Below, one piece after another: positions 61,645-64,000 of a stretch of 64,000 nt of DNA. The position numbers and the translations under genes were made by a program. Source of the stretch: Oxalobacteraceae bacterium OTU3CINTB1. Its GTDB lineage: Bacteria; Pseudomonadota; Gammaproteobacteria; Burkholderiales; Burkholderiaceae_D. Under the pieces are notes generated by a model that saw only the letters and a program-made list of their open reading frames with translations, made no database searches and was not told the origin of the DNA. Location of the stretch: NCBI GenBank assembly GCA_024123955.1, contig CP099652.1:1364001-1428000 (forward strand), written 5' to 3'. The stretch's first letter is position 1, and the number at the start of each line of letters is the position of its first letter.

Positions 61645-64000
61645 TTAGAGTTTTCCGCGGATGCCGAATTTGATGGTGCGGCCATCATACTTCGCATAGT
61701 CCATCCGTGTCTTCTTGCCGCTGCCGTACTGGCCACTGGCGTCTTCGAAGTAGTCGTAGGCCAGCGTATTGCTCAGGTTGAGCGCGTCGATGCGGAACTC
61801 CAGCTTGTCGTTGATCTTGTAGCTGATGTTGGCGTCGAGGTAGCCCCGGCCGGCGCGCCAGCGGATCAAATCGTCGCCCAGGTTGCGCGGATTGTCGCCG
61901 TTGAGCGATTTGCCCTTGTAGTTATAGGACATGCGCATCGCGATCGGACCGTTCTCGAAATACAGCGTGGTGCTGTAGGCGTACTTCGGCACCGAGTTGA
62001 CCTCGATCTCCTTGCCGGCGTTGGAGATCCACTTGGCGCTGTTGAACGGATCGATGTGCGTGTAGCTGGCCAGCGCGCCCATGCCGTTGAATGGCGCCGG
62101 CAGGAAGCTGAACGCCTGCTGGTAGGCCAGCTCGTAGCCTTTGAGCGTTTGTTCGCCTGCGTTGGTGTAGCTGCGCAGGGTCATGGCCAGGTTGGGGTCC
62201 ACCCGTCCGTTGGCGTCCTGGAACAGCGGGCCAAGGGCGGTGTCGGGCAGGCCGAGCGAACCGAAGGTGACGATCTGCGTGTTGGCGACGGTGGCGTCGG
62301 TCAGCTCCTTCTTGAAGTAGGCCGCCGACAGCAGGCTACCCGGCGAGAAGTACCATTCCAGGCTGGTGTCCAGGTTCTTCGATTGTTGCGGGCGAAGGTT
62401 CGGATTGCCCGAGGTGGCGGTGTTGTCGAACTGGTTGGGAATCACGGTTTGCGCGGCGATCACTGACAGCGACGCGCGCGTGATGGTCTTGCCCCACGAA
62501 GCGCGCCACATCAGGTTCTCGGTCAGGTCGAAGGCGCCGCTGATGGCCGGCATCACATTGCTGTACGAGCCGTCTTCGTGATTCGGCGAGTAGACCAGGC
62601 TAGCACCCTGCTGCTTGAAGTTGTCGATCTTGGTATCGGTGCCGGAGAAGCGCACGCCCGCGTTGATGCGCAACTCTTGGTCGGCCACCTTGCCCTTGAA
62701 GTCCGACTGCACAAAGGCTGTCTTGACATCTTCCTGCGCGGTGAAGCTTTGCGAAGGCGTGAATGCCGATCCAGGATTGTAGGTGTTCGGATCGAATTGC
62801 GAGTAGAAGTAGTTGCTGTCCCAGGTGCTCCACGAGTGCGGCCAGCCGGCGCCGAAGTCCAGGTGGTCGATCGGCAGGTTGCTGGTCATGGCGTTGCGCA
62901 TGCCGGCGGCGCCGATGCTGTTCAACTTCGCCGTCGCCAGCGAGGTGCCGTTACGTTTGTTGACGCCCTTGGTGGTCGAGACGAACGTCAGGCCGGCTTT
63001 CAGGTGGCCGGTCCATTCGCCGGGCAGGTCGTAGTCCCAGTCGGCGACCACGCGCGCCTGCTTGCCCTTGTCGGTTTCCTTGGTCCAGCCGGTGCTGACG
63101 GCGAAACCGCTCCAGTTGTTTGGATCGGTGTAGCTGGTCGGCGACGAGATCGATGGGTAGACATGGTCGCTGCCGTAGTCGATGGTCGATTGCGCGCCAT
63201 AGATAAAGCCCGACAACTGGCCGGTCGCGCTGGTGGCGCTGCTCTGGTTCAAACTGGCCTGTCCGGTCAGCGTGAATTTGTCGCTGACCTTCCAGCTGCC
63301 GTTCAAGGCGCCGTAACCGAATTCGGTTTCGTCCTTGGTATAGCCGGCGCCGGCGTTGTAGGTGGTGTTGGCGAAGGTGCCGGTCAGCAGATTGGTGGCC
63401 GGATCGATCTTGACGTTGACCGGAATCAGGCCGTTGTTGCCGTTGGCGCCCGGGGACAAGGTGCGATTGGTGGTTTTGGTGCTGCGCACCAGGATGCCGA
63501 ACAGCGTCTCCTCGCGGGTGTTCTCCAGCTTCGAGTACATCGTGTCGAAACTGAGGTTGAGCGTCGGCGTCTTCCACTGCAGCGACGACACCAGGCCGTC
63601 GCGGGTGCGCTCGTTCTGCGAGCCGTAGAAGCGGTAGATGCGCGGCAGCAGGGCCTTGTCGATCTGGTCGCGGGTGTAGCCCGACAGGTTGGCGCGCGGA
63701 TCGTCATAGTCCAGGGTCAGCGCGAAATTGCCTTTCACCGGATTCTGGCTGCCGTTGAAGGAGCTGTTGTAGCCGCCCGTCGCCTCGAAGCCGGAGCGGG
63801 TGTTGACGCTGCCCGAATGCGAGGCGCCGATCAGGAAGCCCAGTTTGTCCCAGGTGTTCGAGAAGAGCACGAAGCCGTTCGGGTCATGGTGCTTGGAGGC
63901 GGTGTTGTAGGTGTCGGTCAGGCCGTAGCGGATGGTGCGCTTCGGATTGTCGAATGGGCGCGGGGTCTGCAGATCGACCACGCCACCGAGGCCGCCCTCG
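61645..64000 (-). CDS. TonB-dependent receptor (N-terminus outside window)
   Basis: An outer-membrane receptor, at least 785 residues in view, with the plug start cut off at the window edge. The N-terminal part in view (EGGLGGVVDLQTPRPFD) is the end of the plug, typical of the TonB-Xanth-Caul receptors that import plant-derived oligosaccharides. The C-terminal barrel is long and aromatic, ending KYDGRTIKFGIRGKL. As first gene of the operon it should import the rhamnogalacturonan fragments that the following enzymes degrade. Substrate inferred from context. Confidence 0.93.
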   Translation of the reverse strand, partial: EGGLGGVVDLQTPRPFDNPKRTIRYGLTDTYNTASKHHDPNGFVLFSNTWDKLGFLIGASHSGSVNTRSGFEATGGYNSSFNGSQNPVKGNFALTLDYDDPRANLSGYTRDQIDKALLPRIYRFYGSQNERTRDGLVSSLQWKTPTLNLSFDTMYSKLENTREETLFGILVRSTKTTNRTLSPGANGNNGLIPVNVKIDPATNLLTGTFANTTYNAGAGYTKDETEFGYGALNGSWKVSDKFTLTGQASLNQSSATSATGQLSGFIYGAQSTIDYGSDHVYPSISSPTSYTDPNNWSGFAVSTGWTKETDKGKQARVVADWDYDLPGEWTGHLKAGLTFVSTTKGVNKRNGTSLATAKLNSIGAAGMRNAMTSNLPIDHLDFGAGWPHSWSTWDSNYFYSQFDPNTYNPGSAFTPSQSFTAQEDVKTAFVQSDFKGKVADQELRINAGVRFSGTDTKIDNFKQQGASLVYSPNHEDGSYSNVMPAISGAFDLTENLMWRASWGKTITRASLSVIAAQTVIPNQFDNTATSGNPNLRPQQSKNLDTSLEWYFSPGSLLSAAYFKKELTDATVANTQIVTFGSLGLPDTALGPLFQDANGRVDPNLAMTLRSYTNAGEQTLKGYELAYQQAFSFLPAPFNGMGALASYTHIDPFNSAKWISNAGKEIEVNSVPKYAYSTTLYFENGPIAMRMSYNYKGKSLNGDNPRNLGDDLIRWRAGRGYLDANISYKINDKLEFRIDALNLSNTLAYDYFEDASGQYGSGKKTRMDYAKYDGRTIKFGIRGKL

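Noticed and set aside
1..64000. CRISPR arrays, tRNA or rRNA genes, IS elements, prophage
   Set aside because: I saw no regularly spaced repeats, no tRNA cloverleaf with a CCA-type end and no transposase or integrase motif. Very short or diverged cases could be missed by eye.

Overview
The window looks like chromosomal DNA of a GC-rich betaproteobacterium, most likely family Oxalobacteraceae (Massilia, Duganella or Janthinobacterium type). This is inferred from the gene orders (hemL-thiD-rubredoxin-pilGHIJ-chpA; algH-ruvX-pyrR-pyrB-pyrC'; phoH-ybeY-corC-lnt-glyQ-glyS-gmhB), from the PEP-CTERM protein and from the carbohydrate TonB receptor. No 16S gene is present, so genus and species are not settled. 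I saw no rRNA or tRNA gene, CRISPR array, IS element or prophage.

Layout. 1-2.0 kb: hemL (cut by the window edge), a divergent thiD and a rubredoxin. 2.1-11.5 kb: a type IV pilus chemosensory operon, pilG-pilH-pilI-pilJ-chpA, ending in a very large CheA-like kinase. 11.5-20.4 kb: photolyase, then algH-ruvX-pyrR-pyrB-pyrC'-plsC, a secreted beta-lactamase-fold hydrolase with TPRs, and apaH. 20.5-29.8 kb: cell-surface polysaccharide genes: rfbBACD for dTDP-L-rhamnose, a WecA/WbpL-type initiating transferase, an H-NS-like protein, a phosphomannomutase/phosphoglucomutase, waaC, waaA and a 59-residue zinc-knuckle protein. 29.9-41.6 kb, minus strand: a patatin-fold protein lacking the expected catalytic residues, a YgjP-type metallopeptidase, a second plsC, gmhB, glyS, glyQ, lnt, corC, ybeY and phoH. 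The ybeY-corC neighbourhood is split by an opposite-strand papain-fold toxin/Imm35-type immunity pair. 41.6-49.5 kb: small regulators and signalling genes (HTH protein, HDOD protein, an orphan sensor kinase), a PEP-CTERM protein, a ChaN lipoprotein with a thioredoxin, and an MHS-family transporter. 49.6-52.3 kb: a hexuronate-type MFS transporter and a LacI regulator. 52.3-56.8 kb: an operon for epimerising and oxidising hydroxyproline, with a divergent PAS-AraC regulator. 56.8-64 kb: a pectin/rhamnogalacturonan side-chain utilisation operon (TonB receptor, GH105, DUF2264, GH35).

How the genes work together. The rfb, waa, gmhB and PMM/PGM genes supply sugars and enzymes for LPS and O-antigen. 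The pil/chp genes control twitching motility. The last 14 kb looks catabolic and plant- or protein-associated: uronate uptake, pectin oligosaccharide breakdown and hydroxyproline use each sit beside a dedicated regulator or transporter.

The observations I would follow first are the toxin/immunity pair set into a housekeeping operon, the apparently inactive patatin, the zinc-ligand-less dihydroorotase PyrC', the nested palindromic repeats (11.5, 29.8 and 52.2 kb), and the 42-bp-spaced direct repeats upstream of the hydroxyproline regulator. I do not see a wholly new multi-gene system. The best candidate for something under-described is the stand-alone toxin module with its convergent overlap onto ybeY.
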